From the NCBI RefSeq assembly GCF_001687565.2, contig NZ_CP016534.2, positions 1,244,501 through 1,308,500 on the forward strand: a stretch of 64,000 nucleotides of DNA, in the 5' to 3' direction. Source of the DNA: Planococcus antarcticus DSM 14505 (lineage in GTDB: Bacteria > Bacillota > Bacilli > Bacillales_A > Planococcaceae). The position numbers and the translations under genes are program-made. Positions 41,709-52,092 of this stretch are shown one piece after another. The notes beneath the pieces were generated by a model, which worked only from the letters and a program-made list of their open reading frames with translations, was not told the origin of the DNA and searched no databases. Numbering within the stretch: position 1 is the stretch's first letter; each line of letters begins with the position of its first letter.

Positions 41709-41716
41709 CTTTTTTA

Positions 41717-41793
41717 GGACCTTTAGCTCAGTTGGTTAGAGCAGACGGCTCATAACCGTCCGGTCGCAGGTTCGAGTCCTGCAAGGTCCACCA
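41717..41793 (+). tRNA. tRNA-Ile2(CAT), lysidine type
   Basis: Anticodon CAT, but acceptor GGACCTT/AAGGTCC and body match the AUA-reading Bacillus isoleucine tRNA whose C34 is changed to lysidine by TilS. Encoded CCA. Confidence 0.88.
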
Positions 41794-41808
41794 TATGTAT
41801 TTTATCAC

Positions 41809-41901
41809 GGAGGAATACCCAAGTTTGGCTGAAGGGATCGGTCTTGAAAACCGACAGGGGAGTCAAATCCCGCGGGGGTTCGAATCCCTCTTCCTCCTCC
41901 A
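41809..41901 (+). tRNA. tRNA-Ser(TGA)
   Basis: Class II, 93 bases, anticodon TGA, long variable arm GGGGAGTCAAATCCCGCG; ends TCCA preceded by CCTCC. Confidence 0.96.
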
Positions 41902-41966
41902 TATTTTTAAAATGTGTGGACAATTATTAATGAAGCGTGTGCTAGAATTAATATCTATATTATTAT

Positions 41967-42044
<78 letters not shown>

Positions 42045-42046
42045 AT

Positions 42047-42122
42047 GGTCCCGTGGTGTAGCGGTTAACATGCCTGCCTGTCACGCAGGAGATCGCCGGT
42101 TCGATCCCGGTCGGGACCGCCA
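42047..42122 (+). tRNA. tRNA-Asp(GTC)
   Basis: Acceptor GGTCCCG/CGGGACC, discriminator G, anticodon GTC, encoded CCA. Only 3 bases after tRNA-fMet. Confidence 0.97.
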
Positions 42123-42139
42123 TTTTTATTCAATACAGT

Positions 42140-42215
42140 GGGTCAGTAGCTCAGTCGGTAGAGCATTAGATTGAAGCTCTAAGTGTCGGCGGTTCGATTC
42201 CGTCCTGACCCACCA
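42140..42215 (+). tRNA. tRNA-Phe(GAA)
   Basis: Acceptor GGGTCAG/CTGACCC, anticodon GAA, encoded CCA. Confidence 0.97.
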
Positions 42216-42220
42216 CTTTT

Positions 42221-42294
42221 GCGGGTGTAGTTTAGTGGTAAAACCTCAGCCTTCCAAGCTGATGATGAGGGTTCGATTCCCTTCACCCGCTCCA
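42221..42294 (+). tRNA. tRNA-Gly(TCC)
   Basis: Acceptor GCGGGTG/CACCCGC, anticodon TCC, encoded CCA. Confidence 0.97.
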
Positions 42295-42309
42295 TATATA
42301 TACACATAT

Positions 42310-42386
<77 letters not shown>

Positions 42387-42387
42387 T

Positions 42388-42462
42388 TCCGAAGTAGCTC
42401 AGTGGTAGAGCACCGCACTGTTAATGCGATGGTCGTAGGTTCGAGTCCTACCTTCGGAGCCA
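42388..42462 (+). tRNA. tRNA-Asn(GTT)
   Basis: Acceptor TCCGAAG/CTTCGGA, anticodon GTT, encoded CCA. One base after tRNA-Ile. Confidence 0.97.
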
Positions 42463-42466
42463 AACT

Positions 42467-42557
42467 GGGGAAGTACTCAAGTGGCTGAAGAGGCGCCCCT
42501 GCTAAGGGTGTAGGTCGGGCAACCGGCGCGAGGGTTCAAATCCCTCCTTCTCCGCCA
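42467..42557 (+). tRNA. tRNA-Ser(GCT)
   Basis: Class II, 91 bases, anticodon GCT, encoded CCA. Confidence 0.96.
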
Positions 42558-42563
42558 GTATTT

Positions 42564-42635
42564 GGCCCCTTGGTCAAGCGGTTAAGACACCGCCCTTTCA
42601 CGGCGGTAACACGGGTTCGAATCCCGTAGGGGTCA
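42564..42635 (+). tRNA. tRNA-Glu(TTC), no encoded CCA
   Basis: Acceptor GGCCCCT/AGGGGTC, anticodon TTC. The discriminator A is followed by TCA instead of CCA. Last of the 20 tRNA genes. Confidence 0.93.
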
Positions 42636-42643
42636 TCATCGAT

Positions 42644-42678
42644 AAGAGTCATGCATTCAATTGCATGACTCTTTTTTT
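42644..42678. terminator. Terminator of the rRNA-tRNA operon
   Basis: AAGAGTCATGCA / TGCATGACTCTT perfect 12-bp stem, 6-base loop, T run. It overlaps the 3' end of the convergent exporter pseudogene. Confidence 0.9.
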
Positions 42679-43614
42679 CGTTTTACCGGAAACGTAGCTG
42701 TGAACCATCATGCCTAACATCACCAATAGAAGGCCAATCAAAGATAAGTTGGATGGCAAGGCGATGGACAAGAAAAGAATTTCTCCAGACAAAGCAAATA
42801 AAACTTCCAACGATTGTATGGCTTCGACTGCACCTAATTTCTACATGTTTCCCCTGACTAAGTCCGTGGCTTTAAAGAAAACCACCGTAGCAATGACTCC
42901 GGAACTGATTGCTACAATAAAGGTTTGGTAGCTTTGCGAAGCAGTCGGACCACCGACAGCGATCAGTCCATAAAGCGATAACATTAGCCAAAAAGGCAAA
43001 CTCGCTAATGTCATTCCTAAAACTCGTTGATATGCATCCAGTCTATCACCGCATGGATCCATCATTTTTCTATTGCCCAATGGATATGCAAAAGTAGCAA
43101 TAATAACGGGAATAAAACAAAACCATAAAGTCGCAGAAGGAACGGCTGCTATATGTTCTACCTGCATCAGACATACCCCGGCTAATATGATAAAAGAAAT
43201 CAGTAAGCCTTTCGAAGGGATTTTCCTTCGCATATAAACGTTGTCTTTATTACTATGTGCGGTAATTAAAAATAAGGGTGTAAGGAGAGTATCCGCAATA
43301 ATAGTGATTTGCCATGTTCCTGCAATCAACGAGCTAGGAGAATAGGCAGCGGCAAAACACAAGGGAGCATAAAAAAAACGAATCCGATAAAACTCCATAA
43401 CACCCAAGCTTCTTTATTTTTGCTCATCTCTTGTAGTAGGGGGCTTTAGATTTTTTCGGGAAAGAACGATCATCAGCAAAAAGGGCACCATAAAAATATA
43501 GCGAAGAGAGGCACTCCCAATCCAGCTTCCGCCAACTGTTTCCGTCGTAGCGTTCAGCAAAAAAGTAAAAGCAAAGAAAAAAGCTACGATAATACCGAAA
43601 ATAATAGGTTTCAC
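42649..43614 (-). pseudogene. Decayed EmrE-type multidrug exporter (DMT family)
   Basis: The conceptual protein of about 320 residues starts at GTG 43614 (MKPIIFGIIVAFFFAFTFLLN) after GGAGG and has the family block GGSWIGSASLRYIFM. It is broken three times. A frameshift near 43425 moves the frame to MSKNKEAWVLWSFIGFV; a T8 tract near 43383 restores the first frame at FYAPLCFAAAYSPSS; and TAG at 42843-42841 replaces a residue in ATDLVRGNM-*-KLGAVEAIQSLEV, where Gln is usual. Beyond it the frame is open to TGA 42649. Not functional as one polypeptide. Confidence 0.82.
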
Positions 43615-43740
43615 CTTATGTCCTCCTAAAACAAAAGCATATAAATTATTCATCCACTATAGCGCAAGTATTCAGTTCTTCAAAGTATTATTTGGATATA
43701 AAAAAAGGATTTCCATAGAAATCCCTTTTTAAGCATCTTA

Positions 43741-44652
43741 TTATAGAAGGTAATCAATCAGCAATCCGATTCCAAGTAAAAACGCGACAAATGTATTTGT
43801 TTTACCGGTATCCTTCATCGCGGGCATCACTTTTAGCGGTGCCGTGAAGTGTTTGAAAATCTGGACGACTTTGATAGGTTTTAGCACGCTGAGGAATACC
43901 AGTAAAGCCCAAGGTGTCAGCGTCCCTGTGATCACTAAAATTACAATCCAAGCATAGGCTAGTATGAAGAACATCATTAGAATGTTTACTGCTGCGGGTC
44001 TTCTGACTAATATTGCAAGCGTATTACGGCCGCTCTCCTCGTCTCCGACAATATCGCGGATATTATTGGCCAACATAATTGCAGCTACCAGCAAAGTACT
44101 CGGTACAGCAAGTAAAGAAGCCTCCCATGTAACCATTCCAGTTTGAATGTAGAAGGCAATGATAACAATTAAATAGCCCATGACCACTCCGGAAAAGAGC
44201 TCACCGAAAGGAGTATAAGCAATGGGATAAGGTCCGCCAGTATAAAGATAGCCGATCATCATCGCTACTCCGCCAACAACCAAAAGCCACCAGCTGGTTT
44301 GTGAACAAATATAGATGCCGATGACCGCGGCGATCCCGTAGAACATTAGAGCTAACGCTAAAACGGTTTTCGGTTTGACTCCGTTCCGAACGATTGCGCC
44401 GCCGATGCCGACAGAATTTTCATTATCTAAGCCTCTAGCGAAATCATAATACTCGTTGAACATATTAGTAGCTGCCTGAATCAATAAACTTGCAACAAGC
44501 ATAGCCAAGAATAAAATCCAGTCGATCGGGGAATGATTTAAAGCAATCATCGTTCCTAAGAAGACAGGAGCGAAGGATGCGGTTAAAGTATGGGGCCGGG
44601 TTAGTTGCCACCAGACGCGCCATCCGCTGTCTGCCTGTAGTGAATGTGTCAT
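43741..44652 (-). CDS. menA: 1,4-dihydroxy-2-naphthoate polyprenyltransferase
   Basis: Integral membrane UbiA-family prenyltransferase of 303 residues attaching the polyprenyl tail to DHNA, giving demethylmenaquinone. The two Asp-rich magnesium motifs are NMFNEYYDFARGLD near residue 70 and NNIRDIVGDEESGRNTL near 195. GGAGAGATAGAT precedes ATG 44652; an in-frame TTG at 44679 lies before this site. Divergent from menF, as in Bacillus. Confidence 0.94.
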   Translation of the reverse strand: MTHSLQADSGWRVWWQLTRPHTLTASFAPVFLGTMIALNHSPIDWILFLAMLVASLLIQAATNMFNEYYDFARGLDNENSVGIGGAIVRNGVKPKTVLALALMFYGIAAVIGIYICSQTSWWLLVVGGVAMMIGYLYTGGPYPIAYTPFGELFSGVVMGYLIVIIAFYIQTGMVTWEASLLAVPSTLLVAAIMLANNIRDIVGDEESGRNTLAILVRRPAAVNILMMFFILAYAWIVILVITGTLTPWALLVFLSVLKPIKVVQIFKHFTAPLKVMPAMKDTGKTNTFVAFLLGIGLLIDYLL

Positions 44653-44824
44653 ATCTATCTCTCCTTTAATTCTTTCCACTGTTCATTGTACTTCAAATAT
44701 AGAAGGGAATACAGCAAATGATGTGCTGATTTTAGCAGAAAAGAGTATGATAGAAGGTAGATATTAAAAAGTAGAAAAGTAAGTGGAATAAACGAGACTC
44801 TTGTCTTAAAACGGAGGTAATCAG

Positions 44825-46216
44825 GTGAATTCAGAATCGTCTTCATCGACCCAAAAATCTACGGAAAGCCATTACGAAGGCTACCGTTTTTATACCGAAA
44901 CAATCGAAGTCACTCGCATGTCAGCATTGGCATTCTTTGAAGCCGGGGGAGATGAATACTTAGGAAAACGCATGTACTGGCAGAATCGTGAAAAGACCTT
45001 CACGTTGGTTGGAATCGGACATGCCCATGTCCTTTCTACAAACAAAGCAACAGGGCGATTTAAGAAAATCAAGGATGACTGGAAGAACCTTTGCAAACAA
45101 ATCGTCAATGAAGAAAGTTCTGTCCAGCCAGTCCTATTCGGAGGATTTTCGTTCGATCCCTTAAATAGCAAATCGAGTGAATGGACACGGTTTCCACAGG
45201 CTTATTTTGCGGTGCCAACTTTTCAGTTGGTTTTAAAAGGTGAGCAGGCTTTTGTCAGCATTCATTTAATTACGGAACAACAAGAGAGCTATGCAGAATT
45301 TGATGCGATGCGTAAAGAACGTGATAAACTGATCCATGCGGCACAGGTATCTGAAGTCGATAAATATGATAAACCACAGGCAACTGGCCGCATAGAACTA
45401 AGAAAAGAAGAGTACCTGGATTCCATTCAGCAGGTTACCGATATTATTAAAGCCAAAAAAGTGGAAAAAGTCGTTATTGCACGGACGCTGAAGTTGGAAT
45501 TTGAACACAAATTTTCGCCTTCTTCTGCGTTGTATCAGGTTTCCAATGAACAGCCTGAAAGTTTCTTGTTCGGTTTGGAAGCGGAAGAGCAATTCTTCTT
45601 TGGAGCAACTCCTGAAAGGTTGGTAAAAGTAGAAGACCAAAAAGCACTCTCGACATGTTTAGCAGGTTCCACTCCGCGCGGCAAGACGGTTGAGAAGGAT
45701 ACCGAACTTGGCGAAGCCTTGCTGAAAGATCCGAAAAATCGGGCTGAGCATCAATTTGTGGTCAAGATGATCAGCGATGTATTTGAAGCGAATTGCAGCC
45801 GGATGGTCGTACCTAAATTGCCAAAATTAATGAAGATCAGGGACATTCAGCATTTGTATACACCGGTTGAAGGCGAGTTAAAACCAGGCGCAACCTTATT
45901 TGATTTGGTGGAGGTTCTTCATCCGACACCGGCGCTTGGCGGAGAGCCGAAATTGAAGGCGCTGCAGATGATCCGCGAGCACGAAGCGATGAACCGTGGC
46001 TATTATGCAGCTCCAATTGGCTGGATTGATGCTAAAGGTGATGGCGAATTTGCTGTTTCGATAAGGTCGGCTTTGTTGGATGGCGAAAGAGCTTATTTAT
46101 ATGCGGGCGGTGGAATTGTAGCAGATTCCACGCCGCAATCAGAGTATGACGAGACATGGGTTAAATTCAGACCGATGCTTCGGGCATTGGGAGGTCAATT
46201 GAGTGACGAGTCGTAA
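44825..46216 (+). CDS. menF: Isochorismate synthase
   Basis: 463-residue chorismate-utilising enzyme making isochorismate, first step of the menaquinone branch. GATPERLVKVE, LAGSTPRGKT, EHQFVVKMISDVF and HPTPALGGEPK mark the catalytic domain (about 190-455). GTG start with CGGAGGTAATC ahead of it. Its last 14 bases overlap menD. Confidence 0.95.
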   Translation: MNSESSSSTQKSTESHYEGYRFYTETIEVTRMSALAFFEAGGDEYLGKRMYWQNREKTFTLVGIGHAHVLSTNKATGRFKKIKDDWKNLCKQIVNEESSVQPVLFGGFSFDPLNSKSSEWTRFPQAYFAVPTFQLVLKGEQAFVSIHLITEQQESYAEFDAMRKERDKLIHAAQVSEVDKYDKPQATGRIELRKEEYLDSIQQVTDIIKAKKVEKVVIARTLKLEFEHKFSPSSALYQVSNEQPESFLFGLEAEEQFFFGATPERLVKVEDQKALSTCLAGSTPRGKTVEKDTELGEALLKDPKNRAEHQFVVKMISDVFEANCSRMVVPKLPKLMKIRDIQHLYTPVEGELKPGATLFDLVEVLHPTPALGGEPKLKALQMIREHEAMNRGYYAAPIGWIDAKGDGEFAVSIRSALLDGERAYLYAGGGIVADSTPQSEYDETWVKFRPMLRALGGQLSDES

Positions 46217-47903
46217 AGCGTTAACAGAATATGTATCTGCATTTACCCATTCGCTGGTCGGGCTTGGAGTGTTGGATGCTGTAATCAGTCCGGGATCCCG
46301 TTCCACACCGCTCGCCTATGCCTGTATGATGCAGGAAGGCTTGACAGTATACCGGCAAATCGATGAACGTTCAGCGGCTTATTTTGCGCTGGGCATGGCG
46401 AAAGCGTCTGGCAGACCCGTGATGCTGTTGTGCACGTCTGGAACTGCAGCGGCTAATTATTTCCCAGCGATTGTCGAAGCGTATTATGCGCGCGTGCCTT
46501 TAATTGTCGTGACGGCAGACCGGCCGCATGAGTTGCGGGAAGTTGGAGCGCCGCAAGCGATCAACCAAGTCAATTTGTTCGGAACGCATGTCAAATGGGC
46601 GACGGATTTGCCGATGCCGGAAACAGATAACCAATTGGCGTTCTTGTCTCGCCATCTGCATCGTTCTGTCCAGAGTGCAAGCAGCGAACCGAAAGGCCCG
46701 GTACATGTCAATGTTCCATTCCGTGAACCACTGCGCATCGATTTTGAACAGACTTACGAAAGTGGTGGGGAAATCGCCCATTTTGGTGGAGACATGTCTT
46801 TATCTCCTGAAAGCCGTGAATTTTTTCAGAGGCTGATGAAAAAGAAAAAGGGCCTGTTGATTGTCGGAGAAATGACAAAACCGATGCCGCCTGAGTTCTG
46901 GGACTTTATCAATAAGCTTAATTGGCCGGTTCTTGCGGATCCTTTGTCGAATCTGAGGGGCAATATGCCTTCTGAAGCAAAAGATCTAATTATCGATTCG
47001 TATGATGCCTTATTAAAAAATGAAGCATTCAAGGAAGAGGTAGTGCCTGAAGCGGTTATCCGGGTCGGACCTCAGCCGGTTTCAAAACCGTTGACTTTGT
47101 TCCTAGCTGCAGCGAAACCGGAAGTCTATGTTGTGTTCGATGAAAGTCCGATGTTACGGGACGCGCAGTCAGTTGCTACGCATCATATTCAGGCTTCGGC
47201 AAACGGCTTATGGCAGTTGCCTTTGGAGATGAAAAAAAAGAACCCTTATCAGGAAAAATGGACGGTTGCTTCAGCCTTATACTGGGAAGTTGTTAGCCGC
47301 CACTGCCAGGAGGAGCTAGATGAAGGCATCTTAGCAAAAATATTTTTTGATCGATTAGATGCCTGCGATTTAATCGTCGGTAGCAGTATGCCGATTCGTG
47401 ATGTTGATACCTTCTTTAAATCGACTGAGCGGGATGTCATGATTTATGCCAACCGCGGTGCAAACGGCATTGACGGTGTTGTGTCAACAGCATTTGGTGT
47501 CCAGGCGGCAAAACAACGGCCGGCCTACTTATTTATCGGCGACTTATCGTTCTTGCATGATATGAACGGTCTGATTGCGTCCAAAATGCAGGCAACGGAT
47601 TTGACGATTGTTATCATGAATAATGATGGCGGCGGTATTTTCTCTTATCTCCCCCAGTCTCAAGAAGAGCGTTATTTTGAGGATTTGTTCGGTACACCGA
47701 CGGGTTTAACTTTCGGCGACGTAGCGAAAATGTATGATACGCAATATGTAGCTGTGGAAACGGTAGAACAATTGGCAGAAGCGTTGGATCAGCCGAAAGA
47801 CAAAGCTGTGAAAATCATTGAAGTGTTCACAGATCGTCAGAAGAATGTCATAACGCACCGAAAATTATGGACCCGCTTTGGCGAGGAGCTAGCTAAGCAA
47901 TGA
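46203..47903 (+). CDS. menD: SEPHCHC synthase (MenD)
   Basis: 566-residue thiamine-diphosphate enzyme condensing isochorismate with 2-oxoglutarate. VISPGSRSTPLAYA and IDERSAAYFALGMAKASGRP lie in the N-terminal Pyr domain; GDLSFLHDMNGL followed by IMNNDGGGIFSYLPQ is the ThDP/Mg site. GTG start inside menF; stop overlaps menH by 4 bases. Confidence 0.96.
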   Translation: MTSRKALTEYVSAFTHSLVGLGVLDAVISPGSRSTPLAYACMMQEGLTVYRQIDERSAAYFALGMAKASGRPVMLLCTSGTAAANYFPAIVEAYYARVPLIVVTADRPHELREVGAPQAINQVNLFGTHVKWATDLPMPETDNQLAFLSRHLHRSVQSASSEPKGPVHVNVPFREPLRIDFEQTYESGGEIAHFGGDMSLSPESREFFQRLMKKKKGLLIVGEMTKPMPPEFWDFINKLNWPVLADPLSNLRGNMPSEAKDLIIDSYDALLKNEAFKEEVVPEAVIRVGPQPVSKPLTLFLAAAKPEVYVVFDESPMLRDAQSVATHHIQASANGLWQLPLEMKKKNPYQEKWTVASALYWEVVSRHCQEELDEGILAKIFFDRLDACDLIVGSSMPIRDVDTFFKSTERDVMIYANRGANGIDGVVSTAFGVQAAKQRPAYLFIGDLSFLHDMNGLIASKMQATDLTIVIMNNDGGGIFSYLPQSQEERYFEDLFGTPTGLTFGDVAKMYDTQYVAVETVEQLAEALDQPKDKAVKIIEVFTDRQKNVITHRKLWTRFGEELAKQ

Positions 47904-48712
47904 AGCTCGATATTAACGGAGTCCACTATCATGTTGAAATGACTAATAGAGACATGCAGGAAGCGGTTGTCTTTCTGCATGGCTTTACGGGCAGTACTAA
48001 GAGCTGGCAGCCGATTACAAAATCGTGGAATGAGTTTAAAGTCGTCTTGATTGATTTGATTGGTCATGGTGAAACCGATTGTCCAGAAATGATTGATTCT
48101 TATTCAATGGAACGGCAGCTGGAAGATTTGGATGCATTGTTCAGTCAGTTGAATTTGGCTTGTTTAACGCTTGTGGGCTATTCGATGGGCGGACGGACAG
48201 CACTGGCTTATGCCTGCAGATTTCCAGAGCGAATCAAAAGACTCGTGCTGGAAAGTGCTTCTCCTGGACTTCGGTCTGACGCAGAGCGGCAGGAACGTCG
48301 GATGCGTGACGAGAGGCTGGCAGAACGGATTATTGCTGGAGGAATAGTAAATTTTGTTGATCGTTGGGAAAACATTTCTTTGTTTGACAGCCAAAAATCT
48401 CTGCCGTATGCGGTCAAACGATCTATTCGTGAAGAGCGGCTGTCTCAAAATCCAACAGGACTTGCAAACAGCCTGCGAGGTATGGGAACTGGTGCGCAAA
48501 TATCTTACTGGAATAAGTTAGCGAAGCTGGAAATCCCAGTTTTATTGGTGACAGGACAGTTGGATTTGAAGTTTGAGTCGATTGCTGAGGAGATGGCTGG
48601 GCTGATGCCAAATGCTATTCATAAAACTATCGATGCGGGACATGCGATACATGTGGAAAAACCTGCTGAATTTGCTACAATAGTAAGAGAGTATTTAAGC
48701 TTGACCTACTAA
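47900..48712 (+). CDS. menH: SHCHC synthase, alpha/beta hydrolase (MenH)
   Basis: 270-residue alpha/beta hydrolase fold eliminating pyruvate from SEPHCHC. Nucleophile elbow GYSMGGR near residue 93 and the catalytic His in [11 protein letters not shown] near 247. ATGA overlap with menD; menB follows 11 bases later. Confidence 0.92.
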   Translation: MKLDINGVHYHVEMTNRDMQEAVVFLHGFTGSTKSWQPITKSWNEFKVVLIDLIGHGETDCPEMIDSYSMERQLEDLDALFSQLNLACLTLVGYSMGGRTALAYACRFPERIKRLVLESASPGLRSDAERQERRMRDERLAERIIAGGIVNFVDRWENISLFDSQKSLPYAVKRSIREERLSQNPTGLANSLRGMGTGAQISYWNKLAKLEIPVLLVTGQLDLKFESIAEEMAGLMPNAIHKTIDAGHAIHVEKPAEFATIVREYLSLTY

Positions 48713-48723
48713 GGAGGAAAAAC

Positions 48724-49542
48724 ATGACACGCAAGTGGATTACAGAACGTACATATGAAGATATCAAGTATGAAATTTTTGACGGCATTGCTAAAATTAC
48801 CATTAATCGTCCGGAAGTGCGTAACGCATTCCGTCCGAAAACGGTTCACGAATTGATCGATGCATTTTCTCGTGCACGCGATAATGCCCAAGTAGGCGTT
48901 ATTGTTTTAACTGGAGAAGGCGAAAAAGCTTTCTGTTCAGGTGGAGACCAATCCGTACGCGGACATGGTGGCTATGTTGGAGAAGACGAGATTCCACGTT
49001 TGAACGTGTTAGATCTTCAGCGCTTGATCCGTGTGATTCCAAAACCGGTTGTCGCCATGGTAGCAGGCTACGCAATTGGCGGCGGGCACGTTTTGCACGT
49101 TGTGTGTGACTTGACAATTGCAGCAGATAACGCACGATTCGGTCAAACAGGCCCACGCGTTGGTTCGTTTGACGCGGGGTACGGTTCTGGTTACTTGGCA
49201 CGCATTATTGGTCACAAGAAAGCACGCGAAATTTGGTACCTATGCCGTCAATACGATGCACAGGAAGCACTAGACATGGGCTTAGTGAATACGGTCGTGC
49301 CTCTTGATCAGCTAGAAGATGAAACAGTTCAATGGTGTCAGGAAATGCTCGAAATGAGTCCGACTGCACTTCGTTTTGTGAAAGCGGCTATGAATGCTGA
49401 TACGGATGGCCTTGCTGGATTGCAGCAAATGGCCGGAGACGCAACTTTGTTGTATTACACAACAGACGAAGCAAAAGAAGGTCGCGATGCGTTTAAAGAA
49501 AAACGCAAACCGGACTTTGGTCAATTCCCACGTTTCCCATGA
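48724..49542 (+). CDS. menB: 1,4-dihydroxy-2-naphthoyl-CoA synthase
   Basis: 272-residue crotonase-fold enzyme closing the second ring of the naphthoquinone. [12 protein letters not shown] and [20 protein letters not shown] are hallmark MenB motifs. AAGGAGGAAAA serves the ATG. A terminator-like hairpin follows, before menE. Confidence 0.97.
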   Translation: MTRKWITERTYEDIKYEIFDGIAKITINRPEVRNAFRPKTVHELIDAFSRARDNAQVGVIVLTGEGEKAFCSGGDQSVRGHGGYVGEDEIPRLNVLDLQRLIRVIPKPVVAMVAGYAIGGGHVLHVVCDLTIAADNARFGQTGPRVGSFDAGYGSGYLARIIGHKKAREIWYLCRQYDAQEALDMGLVNTVVPLDQLEDETVQWCQEMLEMSPTALRFVKAAMNADTDGLAGLQQMAGDATLLYYTTDEAKEGRDAFKEKRKPDFGQFPRFP

Positions 49543-49558
49543 TTACTCGAATAATTGA

Positions 49559-49587
49559 AAGCTGTCCTCTCAGGGGACAGCTTTTTT
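49559..49587 (+). terminator. Hairpin between menB and menE
   Basis: AAGCTGTCC / GGACAGCTT stem followed by seven T. menE starts 20 bases later, so this may attenuate rather than end transcription. Confidence 0.8.
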
Positions 49588-49606
49588 TAAAGAAAGGATT
49601 TTTTAG

Positions 49607-51040
49607 ATGACCTATCCAAACTGGTTGAGCCAGCGGAGTTATTTGAGCGGCGACCGAATGGCTTTATCATTCCAAGAACAGCAATGGAGCTTTTCAGAAA
49701 TCAACGACTTAGCGCTTGCTTATGCAGGTAAACTGACTGCACTTGGAATAAAGGCAGAGTCGCGTGTGGCAATTCTGTCCAAGTCGAATCCTCAGTTTGT
49801 CTTTGTCATGTATGGTTGCCTTCATCTTGGCTGTGAAATGGTTATGCTCAATGAACGTCTAGCAACTGGCGAGTTAGCCTATCAAATTGATGATGCTCAA
49901 GTAGATTCTATTTTAGTAGACGATGTGCTAAAGGAAAAAATCGTATCTTCAAAAGTTATCTTGTTTAGTAAATTGGACGATACAATGCCGGTTCGTTGCG
50001 AACCAGAAAAGCAGTGGCAGAAAGATCAGACGCTATCGATTATGTACACATCTGGCACTACGGGACATCCTAAAGGTGTACGGCAGACAGCGGAAAATCA
50101 TTTTTCCAGTGCCATTTCTTCTGCACTGAATATCGGCATTGCTCCTGAAGATATATGGCTTTGTTCAGTGCCGCTATTTCATATTAGTGGATTTTCGATT
50201 TTGATGAGATCGCTGATTTATGGCATGGGTGTGCGTTTGTATGAAAAATTCGATGCTAAAAGCAGTGCAGAAGAAATCCATAATGGAACCGTGACACATA
50301 TGTCGCTCGTCGGTGTCATGCTTGAACGTGTTCTTAGCGAAATGGAAAAAGCTTCGGTGCAGGCGTCACCCCGTTTCAAAGCGGTGCTTGCAGGAGGTGG
50401 TCCGGTTCCAGTCGCTTATATGGAGCGCGCCGCCGCATGTGGAATTCCGGTTTTGCAAACATATGGCATGACAGAAACTTCTTCGCAGACCACTACGTTG
50501 CAGTCGGCTGACGCAACACGAAAAATTGGTTCTGCCGGTAAGCCGTTATTTTTATATCAAGTGATAATAGACAAAGCAGAAAATCCGGGGGATAAAGGCG
50601 AAATTCTTATCCAAGGTCCTCAAGTGACACCGGGTTATATCGGCAAATTTGCAGAGCGGAATGTCCAAAAAGACGGCTGGCTCCATACTGGAGATATCGG
50701 TTATTTGGACGGTGAAGGTTTTTTATTCGTAGTAGATCGCCGTTCGGACCTGATTGTTTCTGGCGGAGAAAATATTTACCCAGCTGAAATTGAGAAAGTA
50801 TTGATGACCCATCCAGCTGTTCGTGAAGTGGGTGTCTGCGGTGCAGCGAGTGAAGAATGGGGCGAGGTTCCCGTGGCATTCGTGGTGCTGAGCAAAGAAA
50901 CAACGGTAGCTGAATTGCTGGTTTATTGCTGCGAACAGCTGGCTGCCTATAAAGTGCCGAAGCGGCTGTCAGTTGTCGAGGCGCTGCCGCGCAACGCTTC
51001 GAACAAGCTGCTAAGAAGAGAGCTGAGAGCATGGCTGTAA
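49607..51040 (+). CDS. menE: o-succinylbenzoate-CoA ligase
   Basis: 477-residue adenylate-forming ligase activating OSB for MenB. Motifs: SIMYTSGTTGHPKGVRQT (P-loop), QTYGMTETSS, GWLHTGDIGYLD and the C-terminal lysine in NASNKLLRRELR. AAGAAAGGATTTTTTAG precedes the ATG. Stop overlaps menC by 10 bases. Confidence 0.95.
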   Translation: MTYPNWLSQRSYLSGDRMALSFQEQQWSFSEINDLALAYAGKLTALGIKAESRVAILSKSNPQFVFVMYGCLHLGCEMVMLNERLATGELAYQIDDAQVDSILVDDVLKEKIVSSKVILFSKLDDTMPVRCEPEKQWQKDQTLSIMYTSGTTGHPKGVRQTAENHFSSAISSALNIGIAPEDIWLCSVPLFHISGFSILMRSLIYGMGVRLYEKFDAKSSAEEIHNGTVTHMSLVGVMLERVLSEMEKASVQASPRFKAVLAGGGPVPVAYMERAAACGIPVLQTYGMTETSSQTTTLQSADATRKIGSAGKPLFLYQVIIDKAENPGDKGEILIQGPQVTPGYIGKFAERNVQKDGWLHTGDIGYLDGEGFLFVVDRRSDLIVSGGENIYPAEIEKVLMTHPAVREVGVCGAASEEWGEVPVAFVVLSKETTVAELLVYCCEQLAAYKVPKRLSVVEALPRNASNKLLRRELRAWL

Positions 51041-52092
51041 TAATTGAGGGTATTCATTTGGAAACAGTCCGCCAACCGCTAAAAACACCGTTTAATACGG
51101 TTTTACAGCAAGTTACAGAGCGGGAAGTGATTGTGGTTGCAGTTACTGGTGATTCGAGAGACGTCGGATACGGGGAATGTGTTGCATTTGAAACGCCTTG
51201 GTATAATGAAGAGACTATCTCGAGCTGCCGTTTTGTGTTGGAGCAAGTTTTAATGCCAGTGCTGACGAATAAAACCATCGAGCATCCACAAGAAGTTTGG
51301 GAGTTGTTCAAAGTTGTCAAAGGCAACCGCATGGCCAAAGCAGCTATTGAAATGGCAGTTTGGGATTTGTTCGCTAAGCAGCAAGAAGAGCCGTTATGGA
51401 AATTTGTAGGAGGTACTCAGCAATCAATTCCAGCAGGTGTCGTGGTGGCCGCAGATCCTTCAAAGATTAAAGAGCAAGTAGCACAGGCGGCTAAAGCTGG
51501 TTACCAACGTATCAAAATAAAGATTCATCCTGATTCAGAGCCGTCTTTCTTAAAGACAGTGGTCTACGCTTATCCAGAACTGCAGTTTTTTGCGGATGCC
51601 AATGGAAGCTTTTCTGGACATCGTTTAGACCGGTTAAAGGAATTTGATGAGGTCGGCTTTACGTTAATTGAACAGCCTTTTGGTGAACGACAATGGGACT
51701 TGCATACACAAGCGAAAAAACAGCTGAAAACTAAGATCTGTTTGGACGAAAGTATTTGTAGTGCGGAGGATGTTCAACAAATGATCGACCTAGAAGCAGG
51801 CGACATTATTGTTTTGAAAATGAGTCGTCTCGGTGGTTGGACGGAAACCTTGAAGGTTATTGACCTGTGCAAAGCGAATACGATTGGCATGTGGGTCGGT
51901 GGCATGATTGAATTTGGTGTTTCTAAAGCACATAATTTGGCTTTAGCGTCATTACCGGGAATTAATTATCCAGGTGATTTTTCAGCCTCCGCTCATTTCT
52001 GGGAAAAGGATATTATTGAACCAGAGATTTCAGTAGAAAACGGCAAAATTTTTTTGAGCGAACGACCTGGAATTGGCTATAAGGTGGTTTGA
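51031..52092 (+). CDS. menC: o-succinylbenzoate synthase
   Basis: 353-residue enolase-superfamily dehydratase. Catalytic lysine in RIKIKIHPD, metal ligands in FADANGSF, LIEQPF and CLDESICS, second lysine in IVLKMSRLGG. Completes the menF-D-H-B-E-C set; coupled to menE. Confidence 0.94.
   Translation: MAVIIEGIHLETVRQPLKTPFNTVLQQVTEREVIVVAVTGDSRDVGYGECVAFETPWYNEETISSCRFVLEQVLMPVLTNKTIEHPQEVWELFKVVKGNRMAKAAIEMAVWDLFAKQQEEPLWKFVGGTQQSIPAGVVVAADPSKIKEQVAQAAKAGYQRIKIKIHPDSEPSFLKTVVYAYPELQFFADANGSFSGHRLDRLKEFDEVGFTLIEQPFGERQWDLHTQAKKQLKTKICLDESICSAEDVQQMIDLEAGDIIVLKMSRLGGWTETLKVIDLCKANTIGMWVGGMIEFGVSKAHNLALASLPGINYPGDFSASAHFWEKDIIEPEISVENGKIFLSERPGIGYKVV

Noticed and set aside
41902-41966. Internal promoter before tRNA-fMet
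   Set aside because: TGGACA and TAGAAT are 20 bases apart, too far for a standard promoter.
42710-42931. Plus-strand frame of 73 codons
   Set aside because: It is the antisense shadow of the exporter pseudogene on the minus strand.
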